Source: Kushneria indalinina DSM 14324
GTDB taxonomy: Bacteria > Pseudomonadota > Gammaproteobacteria > Pseudomonadales > Halomonadaceae
NCBI RefSeq assembly: GCF_003385845.1
Contig: NZ_QRDJ01000007.1
Coordinates: 124,001-188,000 of the forward strand
Direction: 5' to 3'
DNA length: 64,000 nt
Position 1 is the first letter of the stretch; each line of letters opens with the position of its first letter. The notes beneath the pieces were generated by a model. The model was not told the origin of the DNA. It saw only the letters and a list, made by a program, of their open reading frames with translations, and did no database searches. This document shows positions 17,153 through 25,744 of this stretch, piece after piece. The position numbers and the translations under genes were made by a program.

Positions 17153-17366
17153 ACGGATACCTTTAGTAGTTGTTTATCCGACTTCAGAAAAGGACAGCGG
17201 TACTGCTCTGTCAAACCAGGTAACAGGGCGCAATACCGATCTGTCGAAGCGAAACTCACTGTATCACAGCTTGTGGCGCACTTTTTTGTGCTCCCCTGCC
17301 CTCCAGCCATGCCCCGGCGACACAAAGGCCATCAAGACAGGGCGCGCCCGGGTAGAACGTCATGGG

Positions 17367-17822
17367 TTACCAGCGCCGGGTACGCGCGAAATAGCGCTCG
17401 GCCTGTGCTCCAAAAACATCACGCAGGGCACGCTCCTCATGATGGATGAAGCGGCGGGTGATCACCCACGGGAAGAGCCCCACCGTCAACAGGGCCGAAA
17501 GCGCGCCGTTCCATAGCGCCAGGGCCAGCAGCAGCAGTGTCATGGCGCTGTAGATGGGGTTGCGGTTGAGCCGAAAAGGCCCCTCGACGATCAGGCAGGT
17601 CGGTGTCTCATGGGGCTCGATGGGCGTACGACGGCGCACAAACCAGAGAATCGCCCAGCCGGCCAGCGCCAGGCCCATGCCGGCCAGCAGCAGGGCCACG
17701 ACATTGAGCGCCGGCAACTCGGGTCGCCACAGCGGCGCGAAACGACCCACCAGCCAGGCGGCGGCGCCAGTGCCTGCCGCCCAGACGGGCGGTAGATCGG
17801 GAAAATCCGTGCGTATCGAGAT
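17367..17822 (-). CDS. Isoprenylcysteine carboxyl methyltransferase-family membrane protein, apparent ATC start
   Basis: Small integral-membrane methyltransferase-like protein (ICMT/PEMT fold). RNPIYSAM with upstream GPFRLNRN forms the conserved S-adenosylmethionine-binding signature, followed by HHEERALRDVFGAQAERYFARTRRW. The reading frame stays open upstream of the first GTG (17750) to an in-frame TGA, with no ATG, GTG or TTG in that stretch. That stretch encodes a family-like N-terminus (IRTDFPDLPPVWA) directly behind the strong AAGGAGAGGG. I therefore place the start at ATC 17822 (151 residues). A base error or a start at GTG 17750 (127 residues, no Shine-Dalgarno) are the alternatives. 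It lies 56 bp after the symporter gene, and its substrate is unknown. Confidence 0.7.
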   Translation of the reverse strand: MSIRTDFPDLPPVWAAGTGAAAWLVGRFAPLWRPELPALNVVALLLAGMGLALAGWAILWFVRRRTPIEPHETPTCLIVEGPFRLNRNPIYSAMTLLLLALALWNGALSALLTVGLFPWVITRRFIHHEERALRDVFGAQAERYFARTRRW

Positions 17823-17878
17823 AACCCTCTCCTTGTCGGTTCACGGCATCAATCAGGCTGTCAGGGCCCGCGCCGGTA

Positions 17879-19330
17879 TCAGCGTACCGCCTCATAAAAG
17901 CGCTGCAGCGTCGGTGTCGATGCCGGACGGGTACGACGGGAGATCGCAACAAACAGCGGCAGGTTGAGCAAAAGTCCCCAGAAGCCGGCATGCACGCCCA
18001 GCGGATTGGGCCAGAAGACGGTAAAGGCAAACGTCACCACGAATCCGGCCAGCAGCCCCGCCATGACGCCGCTTCGAGTGGCGCCGAACCAGAAGAACAT
18101 GCCAATAAACGCTGGCAGCACCTGGGCGGCAAAGCCAAGACCGACCAGCAGGATCATCACCAGATTGCCGGGTTCGCTGATTGCCAGCACGGCCACCAGC
18201 GCCAGCACGGGAAAGAGCATCCAGCGTGCCAGACGCCCGGTCACGTCGTCCCCGAGACGCAGCGCCGGCTGGATGACATCGCGCGTGATCGACAGCGCCG
18301 CCGAATGGATAAAGGGCTCGCACGAGGACATGGCCGCCGCCAGCGTGCCCGCGCCCAGCAGCCCGGTCAGCCAGACCGGCATGGTCTGCATCGCCATCTC
18401 GAGCGCTACCGTATCGGCCCGCGACAGGGTCGGCAGGGTAAAGATGCCGATAAAACCGACCACCACCATGGGCAGAATGACCACATAGTAGGTGGGCAGC
18501 CAGGTCGCGCTGCGCCGAATGGTCTCGCGCGAGCGCGCGCTCATCCACTGCGTCCAGACCGGCGGCAGAAAGGAGAGCATCGACACGATGATCGAGGTGG
18601 TCCAGAAGGCAAATCCCATGTTGCCGCTGGCCCCCGGCAGGGTCATGAACTCGGGGCGCTCGGTGGCCAGACGGTCAAAAAGCGCACCGGTGGTCCAGCC
18701 CCCCGTGAAATCGTGCACCGCCCAGATGCCCACCAGCCAGGCCACAAACAGCATGAGGGCGCCCTGAAAGGCGTTGGTCATGCCGATCGCTCGCTGGCCG
18801 CTGATATACAGATAGGTCCCCATCACGCCCAGCACTACCAGCACGCCGACCCACACCGGGATCATGCCGCCGCTCATGACCCCCAGGATATAGGCCGCCC
18901 CCATGGTCTGCAGCACGGCGTAGGCCAGGGTGCCAATCGCCATGACCAGCGCCGACAGAGCCCCAAGTGCGGTGCTTTCAAACCGATCGCGAATGGCACT
19001 ACCCTGTGTCACGTGGCCAAAGCGCGCCCCCAGCGTCCATACTCTCGGGCCAAAATACCAGGCGACGACGGCCAGATAGGAGAGATAGACCACCACATAA
19101 AAGACCGCCACGCCGCGCGAAAAGGCCCAGCCCGGTGCCCCCATGAAGGTGTAGGCACTGACGCTGCCGGCGCCGATCAACAGATAAAGCATCATGGCGT
19201 TCATGCTGCGCCCGGCAACGCCCCACTGCTCAAGCGCCGTCATGGCATGACCGCGGCGGGCGCGAATGCCAAGCCACAGCGCCAGTGCTATATATAGAAG
19301 GGTCAGCCACAGCGGTATCATGCCGGTCAT
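17879..19330 (-). CDS. Sodium:solute symporter (SSF family)
   Basis: Inner-membrane Na+-coupled symporter, 483 residues, about 13 membrane segments. SSF features seen are GRSMN and GAGSVSAYTFMGAPGWAF near residues 40-70, GTLAYAVLQTMGAAYI near 130, and AMSSCEPFIHSAALSITRDV near 340. The last matches the SSF Na2-site region. It overlaps the upstream small membrane-protein gene by ATGA, indicating coupled synthesis. The substrate is undetermined; pantothenate/monocarboxylate-type symporters have a similar layout. Confidence 0.88.
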   Translation of the reverse strand: MTGMIPLWLTLLYIALALWLGIRARRGHAMTALEQWGVAGRSMNAMMLYLLIGAGSVSAYTFMGAPGWAFSRGVAVFYVVVYLSYLAVVAWYFGPRVWTLGARFGHVTQGSAIRDRFESTALGALSALVMAIGTLAYAVLQTMGAAYILGVMSGGMIPVWVGVLVVLGVMGTYLYISGQRAIGMTNAFQGALMLFVAWLVGIWAVHDFTGGWTTGALFDRLATERPEFMTLPGASGNMGFAFWTTSIIVSMLSFLPPVWTQWMSARSRETIRRSATWLPTYYVVILPMVVVGFIGIFTLPTLSRADTVALEMAMQTMPVWLTGLLGAGTLAAAMSSCEPFIHSAALSITRDVIQPALRLGDDVTGRLARWMLFPVLALVAVLAISEPGNLVMILLVGLGFAAQVLPAFIGMFFWFGATRSGVMAGLLAGFVVTFAFTVFWPNPLGVHAGFWGLLLNLPLFVAISRRTRPASTPTLQRFYEAVR

Positions 19331-19635
19331 GGTTTCCGGGGCTCCTCTGATGCCTGATAATGCCCGGATTGTGACGCATCGTTGTCACCCGCCAACAGTC
19401 GATTGGCCAGCGCCATGAGCGCAACACTGGCAAACACGATGACGTAGCTCCAAAGCGCCATCAGCGGCAGGCCGGCAACGACCACGGACCGATTGAAAAG
19501 CACGATGACCGGCCAGCAGCCGGCGGCCAAAAGCAGCACAAAGGCCACCAGCAGCCAGCGCGCGCGACGACTGCGAGGCAAGATGACCCGATGACGCAAC
19601 TTTTGCGCGTCCGGGCCGATATCATTGTCAGCCAT
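19327..19635 (-). CDS. Small two-helix membrane protein coupled to the symporter
   Basis: A 102-residue protein with two predicted membrane helices (about residues 26-45 and 55-80) and hydrophilic ends. Its stop codon overlaps the start of the SSF symporter as ATGA. Small membrane partners beside SSF permeases (DUF485, DUF3311, DUF997 types) are common, and this resembles them in size and layout. I cannot assign the family with confidence. The start at ATG 19635 has AGGA 6 nt upstream; longer in-frame extensions to 19740 lack support. Confidence 0.7.
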   Translation of the reverse strand: MADNDIGPDAQKLRHRVILPRSRRARWLLVAFVLLLAAGCWPVIVLFNRSVVVAGLPLMALWSYVIVFASVALMALANRLLAGDNDASQSGHYQASEEPRKP

Positions 19636-19857
19636 ATCCTGTCCTGATGTGACGCCCCTGGGGCAAGCCATGTCAACCAAAAAAGAGGCGAAGGATAACA
19701 GTGTGATGCGACAGCATGTAACAATCATCACTTTGATCACATCTTCACCCTCGCACCAGGGTATGCTTGCGCCCTATTACCAATATGTGCCGATGTTTTC
19801 ATCAGGACCGACCGTCTACCCGGAACAGGTAGCATGATCAACGCAACAGGAGTTTCC

Positions 19858-21588
19858 ATGCGACACGCATTCAGGCCAACGCTTACTACGCTGGCACTGG
19901 CCACCCTGATGGCAGGATGCGCCAGTTCCGGGTCTTCATCTTCAGGCTACTACGCCACGGCACTGACCAACATCAGCGGCGCCAGGGTCAATCTGACCGG
20001 CAACCGCCTCGATGCCTGGGTGGGCTGCAACCACTTGAGTGCCAACGCGCGCCAGAGTGATGCCACACTGGAGGTCGGCGACATCGCCTCGAGCGACATG
20101 GCCTGCCAGCCCTCGGACGACCGCCGCGAGCAGGTCCTTGCCGAGTTCCTCAAGCGCGGGCCCAAGCTCGACAAGACCGGTGACATGTGGCTTTTGCGTG
20201 ACAACGTTCACGCCGTGGTCGTCCACACCAACACCGACCCGCAGCTGACCCACGCAAGCTTTGGCCCGAATCCGGCCGGGCGTAGCCCTGATGCCAGCGA
20301 CAGCGAAAGCGCCCTGGCCATGGATCGCGCCATCGAGCGCGAAACCCGTGAACAGGCGACGACCCGGCCAGCAAGCCGTGCGCAGGCACAGCCGGCCGCC
20401 GTCACACCCGCTGCCGCGGCGCCGGTCCAGACGGCGGCTGTGGCCCCGACGCCGGCACCGCAACAGCCTGCGCCCGAGCCGGTCGCCGAGCGCCCGAAAC
20501 TTCAGTTCTACAGCCAGGTGGAGGTCGGCGCACCGGTCACCAACGCCCGATCACGGGCCGTGGTTCAGGCCCCCAGCGTCGAGCCGGTCAACACCACGCC
20601 CGAGCGTGCCCCCATCGGTCTTGACGGTCAGATCCGCACCGGCGACACGGTAGCACCGGCCCCGACTCGAAGCGTTGCTCAGGCACCGGCCGTCGAGCCG
20701 ATCAACACCGCCGCCGAGCGAGCTTCCATTGGTCTGGACAGTCAGATTCGTACCGGCGACACGGTGGCCCCGGCACCGGTTCGCACCGTGGCTCAGGCCC
20801 CTGCCGTCACGCCGATCAACACCGCCCCCGAGCGCACGCCCATCGGCCTTGGCGGTCAGATCCGCACCGGTGACACGTTAGCACCTGCCCCGACCAACAC
20901 CGTTGCTCAGGCACCGACTGCCGAACCGACACGTGCACCGATCGGCCTGAACGATCAGATCGCCACCGGCGAGGTCGCCGCCGCGCCGGCCCCGGCACAG
21001 CAGACCACCGCTCAGGAAGCTCCGGCACAGGTGGCACAGAGCCGTCCGACACCGCGCGAAGCGACCACCATGGCGCTGGCACCGCGGGAAGCCGTCCAGG
21101 CCACCAGCCTGGCGCAGGAAGAAACACGCGTATTCGCCCAACAGTCTCCTCGTCTGGACCTGTGGCAGCAGATGGGTGCCGACAGCTGGCAGCTCGCCCC
21201 CCAGCATACGCCGCAGGAAAGCACGCCTTGGCAGCCGGCCGTTGAAACCTCGCGTCACGCCTGGTTCGCCAGCCTGCTCAAGGGAGATACCACGAACGAC
21301 CTGCCCGACATGACCGTGACAGCACCGCGTGAAGTACGCTCCTATGCCGTCAGGGAAAGCAATCAGTGGGTGCTGTACTCGGGCGAGCCGATCGATCAGG
21401 CGCAGGAGAAGGTCCTGTCCGACGAGCAGCATCAGAAAAACACCGATCCCGAGCTGACCGATCGCGATGCCGGCGATGACAACAGCGTCATCACCACCTC
21501 GCGCCTGGATGAAAGCGCCCTGGAACGTGGCGTACGAGCCACCACTTCCCGCGCCCTGAACTGGATGAGCGCGCGCTGGCAGGCCTGA
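19858..21588 (+). CDS. META-domain lipoprotein with internal repeats
   Basis: A 576-residue predicted lipoprotein: signal peptide with lipobox LMAGC, then a META/HslJ-like domain at about residues 35-140 (LDAWVGCNHLSANAR, then IASSDMACQP with the characteristic Cys pair). A long Pro/Ala/Gln-rich linker follows, containing four degenerate copies of about 38 residues. A C-terminal segment (about 420-576) has no recognised domain. AGGAG lies 7 nt before the ATG. HslJ-type domains are linked to envelope stress and novobiocin resistance in E. coli, but the repeat region and tail make this much longer than simple META lipoproteins (about 140 residues). It is monocistronic with its own terminator. 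Confidence 0.8.
   Translation: MRHAFRPTLTTLALATLMAGCASSGSSSSGYYATALTNISGARVNLTGNRLDAWVGCNHLSANARQSDATLEVGDIASSDMACQPSDDRREQVLAEFLKRGPKLDKTGDMWLLRDNVHAVVVHTNTDPQLTHASFGPNPAGRSPDASDSESALAMDRAIERETREQATTRPASRAQAQPAAVTPAAAAPVQTAAVAPTPAPQQPAPEPVAERPKLQFYSQVEVGAPVTNARSRAVVQAPSVEPVNTTPERAPIGLDGQIRTGDTVAPAPTRSVAQAPAVEPINTAAERASIGLDSQIRTGDTVAPAPVRTVAQAPAVTPINTAPERTPIGLGGQIRTGDTLAPAPTNTVAQAPTAEPTRAPIGLNDQIATGEVAAAPAPAQQTTAQEAPAQVAQSRPTPREATTMALAPREAVQATSLAQEETRVFAQQSPRLDLWQQMGADSWQLAPQHTPQESTPWQPAVETSRHAWFASLLKGDTTNDLPDMTVTAPREVRSYAVRESNQWVLYSGEPIDQAQEKVLSDEQHQKNTDPELTDRDAGDDNSVITTSRLDESALERGVRATTSRALNWMSARWQA
20557..20990 (+). repeat. Four in-frame degenerate repeats within the META lipoprotein gene
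   Basis: The encoded units follow the pattern V-A-Q-A-P-x-V-x-P-(I/V)-N-T-x-x-E-R-x-x-I-G-L, then QIRTGDT-x-A-P-A-P. They are 37-38 residues (about 114 nt) each, and the fourth is shortened and diverged. The DNA copies remain clearly similar, so the array may expand or contract in frame. Confidence 0.85.
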
Positions 21589-21616
21589 TTACCGCATCGC
21601 CTGCGCGTCTCGACAT

Positions 21617-21657
21617 CCGGCCGACAGTCTTTACACTGTCGGCCGGTCTTTTTTTAT
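21617..21657 (+). terminator. Terminator after the META lipoprotein gene
   Basis: A 12-bp perfect stem (CCGGCCGACAGT / ACTGTCGGCCGG) with a 6-nt loop, followed by TCTTTTTTT. Confidence 0.93.
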
Positions 21658-21737
21658 CTGCACCACTGTCATCTGCCTCTTTATCTGCATAACGCTTGTC
21701 TGCATGACGTTGATCAGCATTACCACAGGGTTGCCCC

Positions 21738-22217
21738 ATGACCACTGATTTTATCTGCCCCTGCTGCAGCGGGAACCATTACGATCGCTGCTGCGGCCCG
21801 CTGCACCGGGAAGAACAGATCGCCGCCACGCCTGAAGCCCTCATGCGCTCGCGCTACAGCGCCTTCGCGCTGGGCGGACTGGGAGATTATCTGTTTGAAA
21901 CCTGGGTCGACAACGCCCCGGGACGCCCGCCACAGGACGCGCCCATGCTCAACGTGCGCACCGTCGACTGGCAGCACCTGGAGATCGTGCAGACGAAAAA
22001 TCACGGCGCCCAGGGAATGGTGGAGTTCAAGGCGTGGTATCTGGAAGATGGCCAGCAGCACATGCTCCACGAGCGGTCGCGCTTTCGGCGCAGCGCCGGG
22101 CGCTGGCGCTATGTGGATGGTGTCATCGACCCGCCTGCCATGGCTCGAGCCGGGCGCAATGACCCCTGTCCGTGTGGCAGCGGGAAGAAATACAAGAAGT
22201 GCTGCGCCGACCAATAA
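21738..22217 (+). CDS. YchJ-family protein with two SEC-C motifs
   Basis: A 159-residue cytosolic protein of the YchJ family (E. coli YchJ is 152). Cysteine-rich SEC-C zinc-binding motifs sit at both ends: CPCCSGNHYDRCCGP at residues 7-21 and NDPCPCGSGKKYKKCC at 141-156. The middle domain contains ALMRSRYSAFALG, a family hallmark. The biochemical role is unknown; SEC-C motifs bind zinc and, in SecA, SecB. The Shine-Dalgarno is weak (CAGGG). No operon partner. Confidence 0.88.
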   Translation: MTTDFICPCCSGNHYDRCCGPLHREEQIAATPEALMRSRYSAFALGGLGDYLFETWVDNAPGRPPQDAPMLNVRTVDWQHLEIVQTKNHGAQGMVEFKAWYLEDGQQHMLHERSRFRRSAGRWRYVDGVIDPPAMARAGRNDPCPCGSGKKYKKCCADQ

Positions 22218-22281
22218 GGACTGGTAAACGAAAGCATTGTTTTCCAGACTCTAGCGTTCACCCTGACAATTTGGAGTTGGC

Positions 22282-23085
22282 TTGGACCATCCCAGCGGCA
22301 ACACCCAGCGCCTTGTGACCATCGCTGCCCGATGTGGCTACACTGCCAAGGGCATGATCTATATCACCATCGGCTGGCTCTCCATGATGGCCGTACTGGG
22401 CATGGGCGGGCGCAACGGCGGCACTTCTGAGGCGGTCAGGGAGCTGGCAACCCAGCCCTTCGGCAGCGTTCTCATTGCCCTGCTGGCGATCGGGCTTTTC
22501 GGCTACACCGCCTGGCGACTGATCCAGGCCATCTTTGACGCCGAGCAAAAGGGGCGTGACTGGAAAGGCATTCTGACCCGGCTGGGCTATGTCCTCAGCG
22601 GACTGATCTATGCCGGTATCGCCATCAACTGCGTCGAATTGCTGCTCGACAGCGGCAGCAGCTCAAGCTCTACCTCCAGCCATACCCGTACCGTCATGTC
22701 CCACCCCGGCGGTATCGTGGCCATTTTTGTTATTGGACTCGGCTTTCTGGGCGTGGGGCTGCGCCAGATCTGGCGCGGCTGGCACCATAGCTATGAAAAG
22801 AACTGGCATCTGGACGAGATGAGCCGCCGGCAGCGTCTCATCGCCGCCAATGTCTCGAGGGTCGGCCTGACGGCACGCGGTATCGTGTTCATGATCATGG
22901 CACTCTTTTTGTGCCTGTCGGCCATCAATACGGACCCCTCCGACGCCCGCGGATTGGGTGGCGCTCTGAGTGCCGTCGCCGAGCAGCCCTTCGGCCCCTG
23001 GCTTTTGAGTCTGGTCGCCATTGGCCTGATTGCCTACGGCGGCTACTGCCTGGTCAACGCGCGCTTTCGCAATGTGAATGCCTGA
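22282..23085 (+). CDS. DUF1206 membrane protein
   Basis: A 267-residue membrane protein of the DUF1206 family, made of three repeated two-helix modules. Each opens with a pattern like GYTAKGMIYITIG, GYVLSGLIYAGIA or GLTARGIVFMIMA (near residues 19, 104 and 195). Two of the modules continue with A-x-x-P-F-G. The start codon appears to be TTG at 22282, with GGAG 6 nt before it. A serine-rich loop lies between modules two and three. Function unknown; it is convergent with mntH. Confidence 0.85.
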   Translation: MDHPSGNTQRLVTIAARCGYTAKGMIYITIGWLSMMAVLGMGGRNGGTSEAVRELATQPFGSVLIALLAIGLFGYTAWRLIQAIFDAEQKGRDWKGILTRLGYVLSGLIYAGIAINCVELLLDSGSSSSSTSSHTRTVMSHPGGIVAIFVIGLGFLGVGLRQIWRGWHHSYEKNWHLDEMSRRQRLIAANVSRVGLTARGIVFMIMALFLCLSAINTDPSDARGLGGALSAVAEQPFGPWLLSLVAIGLIAYGGYCLVNARFRNVNA

Positions 23086-23138
23086 GACAGACATCAAAGC
23101 GCTTCGACCATGACGAAGCACTGACGCCCTGCAGGGCG

Positions 23139-24461
23139 CTAGAGGCCCTGAAAGACTTCAATGACCAGCCGGACATTGAGTACCAGAATCAGCACGGCGA
23201 TCGCCCAGGTCAGTGCCTTTATTTTCCAGCCAATGGCCATCTCCCCCATCCAGTCGCGTCGCGAGACAAAACGGATCAGCGGGATAATGGCAAACGGCAG
23301 CTGCAGCGACAGCACCACCTGGCTGAGAATCAAAAGCCGCCCCACGCTCTGATCGCCGTAGACTTGGGTGACATACAGCACCGGCAAAATCGCCAGCCCG
23401 CGGGTGATCAATCGTCGAACCCAGGGCTTCATGCGAAATCGTAAAAATCCCTCCATCACGATCTGACCGGCAAGCGTGGCCGTGACGGTCGAATTGAGCC
23501 CCGACGCCAGCAGCGCCACGCCAAACAGCGTGGCGGCAATGCCCGCACCCAGCAGCGGGCTCAAGAGTCCGTAGGCCTCCTCGATCTCCACCACCGTCTG
23601 TCCGGCACTGTGAAACACCGCCGCGGCCAGAATCAGAATGCCGGCATTGACGAACAGGGCCAGCGACAGGGAAATCGTGCTGTCGAGCGTGGCAAAGCGC
23701 AGCGCCTCACGTTTACCGCGGGCGTTCTGCTCAAAATCGCGGGTCTTCACCAGCGCCGAATGCAGATACAGGTTATGCGGCATGACCGTGGCGCCGATGA
23801 TGCCGATGGCGATATAGAGCATCTGCGGATTGGTCACGATATCGGTATCGGGGGTCAAAAAACCGTCCGCGATGCCGGCCAGCGAGGGCTGCGCCAGCGC
23901 CAGCTCCACCACAAAGCAGGCAAAGATCATGGCCATCAGCGACATGACAAAGGCTTCCAGCCAGCGAAATCCCCGCCGCATCAGCATCAACAGCACCACC
24001 GTATCCACGATGGTAATGGCCGCTCCCCAGGCCAGCGGAATACCGAACAGGAGCTTGAGCGCCACGGCGGTGCCGATCACCTCGGCCAGATCCGTGGCAA
24101 TGATGGCCAGCTCGCACAGCGCCCAGAGCGCCAAATTGACCGGCTTCGAATAATGCTCGCGACAGCTCTGCGCCAGATCACGTCCGCTGGCAATGCCCAG
24201 CCGCGCGCAAAGCGACTGCAGCAGCACGGCCATCAGGTTGGAAAGCAAAATCACGCATAAAAGCGTATAGCCAAAGCGCGACCCGCCCTCCAGCGAGGTG
24301 GCCCAGTTGCCCGGGTCAATATAGCCCACCGATACCATGGCGCCCGGGCCCAGAAAGGCCAGAAAACGTCGAAAGGCACTACCGCCGCGGGGCACACTGA
24401 TGCTGCCGGGCACAATATCGGTGCCCAGCAGCGAATCCGACTGTCTGGATCTCGCGCTCAT
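23139..24461 (-). CDS. mntH: NRAMP-family Mn2+/Fe2+:H+ symporter (MntH)
   Basis: Inner-membrane proton-coupled manganese/iron importer, 440 residues with 11 or more membrane helices. Both metal-binding signatures are intact: DPGN in TM1 ([15 protein letters not shown]) and the TM6 motif [14 protein letters not shown], which supplies the Met and the conserved His. The start is ATG 24461; the in-frame extension to 24509 is less family-like. The second NRAMP-like gene at 54.6 kb lacks these motifs. The upstream 200 bp contain a TATAAT-like element and two dyads that may be regulator sites. Confidence 0.92.
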   Translation of the reverse strand: MSARSRQSDSLLGTDIVPGSISVPRGGSAFRRFLAFLGPGAMVSVGYIDPGNWATSLEGGSRFGYTLLCVILLSNLMAVLLQSLCARLGIASGRDLAQSCREHYSKPVNLALWALCELAIIATDLAEVIGTAVALKLLFGIPLAWGAAITIVDTVVLLMLMRRGFRWLEAFVMSLMAMIFACFVVELALAQPSLAGIADGFLTPDTDIVTNPQMLYIAIGIIGATVMPHNLYLHSALVKTRDFEQNARGKREALRFATLDSTISLSLALFVNAGILILAAAVFHSAGQTVVEIEEAYGLLSPLLGAGIAATLFGVALLASGLNSTVTATLAGQIVMEGFLRFRMKPWVRRLITRGLAILPVLYVTQVYGDQSVGRLLILSQVVLSLQLPFAIIPLIRFVSRRDWMGEMAIGWKIKALTWAIAVLILVLNVRLVIEVFQGL

Positions 24462-24499
24462 GTGGAACTCTTCGTTGAAGCAGACCTTAAGAACACTAG

Positions 24500-24516
24500 G
24501 GTAATACAATTATACC
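24500..24516 (-). promoter_or_regulatory. Dyad overlapping a putative mntH -10 element
   Basis: GGTAATACAATTATACC is an imperfect inverted repeat (GGTA...TACC) whose minus strand contains TATAAT at 24514-24509, 48 bp before the mntH ATG. A second dyad, AGGTGTGAATTGCACCT, lies at 24544-24560. The first does not match the MntR or Fur consensus I know, so the regulator is unknown. Confidence 0.4.
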
Positions 24517-24660
24517 GAGGTTAAAAAGGGTCCGAGCAACATCAGGTGTGAATTGCACCTCCGAGGGGGACGGCTACGCTTCAATGCAGGCCATCTTTCA
24601 TCATGAGTCTTCAGCAGGTGCGGGCAGGTCGCCATCATCGTTAACGAGGAGGGACCCATC

Positions 24661-25701
24661 ATGGCACGTGACTTTCCACAAGAGCGTACACAACGGCATT
24701 CACGCAGACGTTCACACAAGGGCCGCTGGGCGCTGGCAGGACTGGCCGCCAGCATGGCCTGGGCCAGCTGGCAGAAGCGTCAGGCCATCAGGGCCACGCA
24801 CCACGACCGGCTCAATACGGCGCCGGAGCTCTCGCGCAGCGCCATGGTCAACGGCATCCTGATGCGCTGGGAAGAACACGGCGAACGCAGCGAGCAGCCG
24901 CCGGTGGTCATGCTCCATGGTATCCCCACCAACCCACGCCTCTGGCGTCATGTGATCCCACGCCTTGTCGATACCGGAACGTGCTGTCTGGCCTGGGAGC
25001 TGGTCGGCTTTGGCTGGTCGATCAATGAAGGGCTGGAGCGCGACATCTCGGTGGCCGCACAGGTGGACTATCTGATCGCCTGGCTGAATCACCAGCAGAT
25101 CGAGCGGGCCACCTTTGTCGGCCACGACATCGGGGGTGGGGTTTTGCAGGCGCTGCTGGCGCTTTATCCCGAACGCATTGCAGGGCTGGTGCTGGTGGAT
25201 TCGGTGGCCTTTGACAACTGGCCGGTTCCGGCGGTGGCTACCGCCGCACAGATGGCCGGTGTCATCGGGAAGCTGCCGCCGGCACTGTTACGACCCATCT
25301 TTCATAAAGCGCTGACCAGTCTGGGGCATGACAACACCCGGCGTGAAACGCGCTCGGCGGCATTATTGTGGGCCCCCTACAGTCAGCCGACCGGTCCTGC
25401 CGGCTTTGCCCATCAGGCACGCTGCATGAGCGCCGCGGATACCGCATCGATCGCGGCCCGGCTGCCCTTGTCGCCCACCATGCCCATCGCCATGGTCTGG
25501 GGCGATCAGGACCCGCTGTCGCTTGCCTCGGCAGAACGACTGGCCGCCAGAATCTCGGTTCCGGTGATTCGGCGTATTCAGGGCGGATATCATTTCAACC
25601 CCGAAGACCACCCCGACATCGTGGCCGAGGAAGTGCGTCGCATGATCACACGCGTGGCGCAGGGACCGACTGCCGATGATGTGAGCGACCCCACGATCTG
25701 A
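24661..25701 (+). CDS. Alpha/beta hydrolase with Asp nucleophile elbow
   Basis: A 346-residue alpha/beta-hydrolase. HG oxyanion segment VVMLHGIPTNPRLWRHV near residue 81, nucleophile elbow FVGHDIGGG near 153, acid residue in WGDQDPL near 278, and His in GGYHFNPEDHP near 308. An Asp at the elbow is typical of haloalkane dehalogenases and epoxide hydrolases, though GHD-I-GG also occurs in other hydrolases, so the reaction is not settled. An Arg/Lys-rich N-terminus with a weak hydrophobic stretch (WALAGLAASMAWASW) may anchor it to the membrane or act as an export signal. GAGGAGGGA precedes the ATG. Confidence 0.85.
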   Translation: MARDFPQERTQRHSRRRSHKGRWALAGLAASMAWASWQKRQAIRATHHDRLNTAPELSRSAMVNGILMRWEEHGERSEQPPVVMLHGIPTNPRLWRHVIPRLVDTGTCCLAWELVGFGWSINEGLERDISVAAQVDYLIAWLNHQQIERATFVGHDIGGGVLQALLALYPERIAGLVLVDSVAFDNWPVPAVATAAQMAGVIGKLPPALLRPIFHKALTSLGHDNTRRETRSAALLWAPYSQPTGPAGFAHQARCMSAADTASIAARLPLSPTMPIAMVWGDQDPLSLASAERLAARISVPVIRRIQGGYHFNPEDHPDIVAEEVRRMITRVAQGPTADDVSDPTI

Positions 25702-25744
25702 ACCGCGCCGGGCGACCAGATCCGTCGTCGGACACCGCAGCAGG

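Noticed and set aside
17990-19297. A 435-codon plus-strand frame opposite the SSF symporter
   Set aside because: Low-complexity His/Arg/Gln-rich product typical of antisense frames in high-GC genes. The minus strand encodes a clear symporter.
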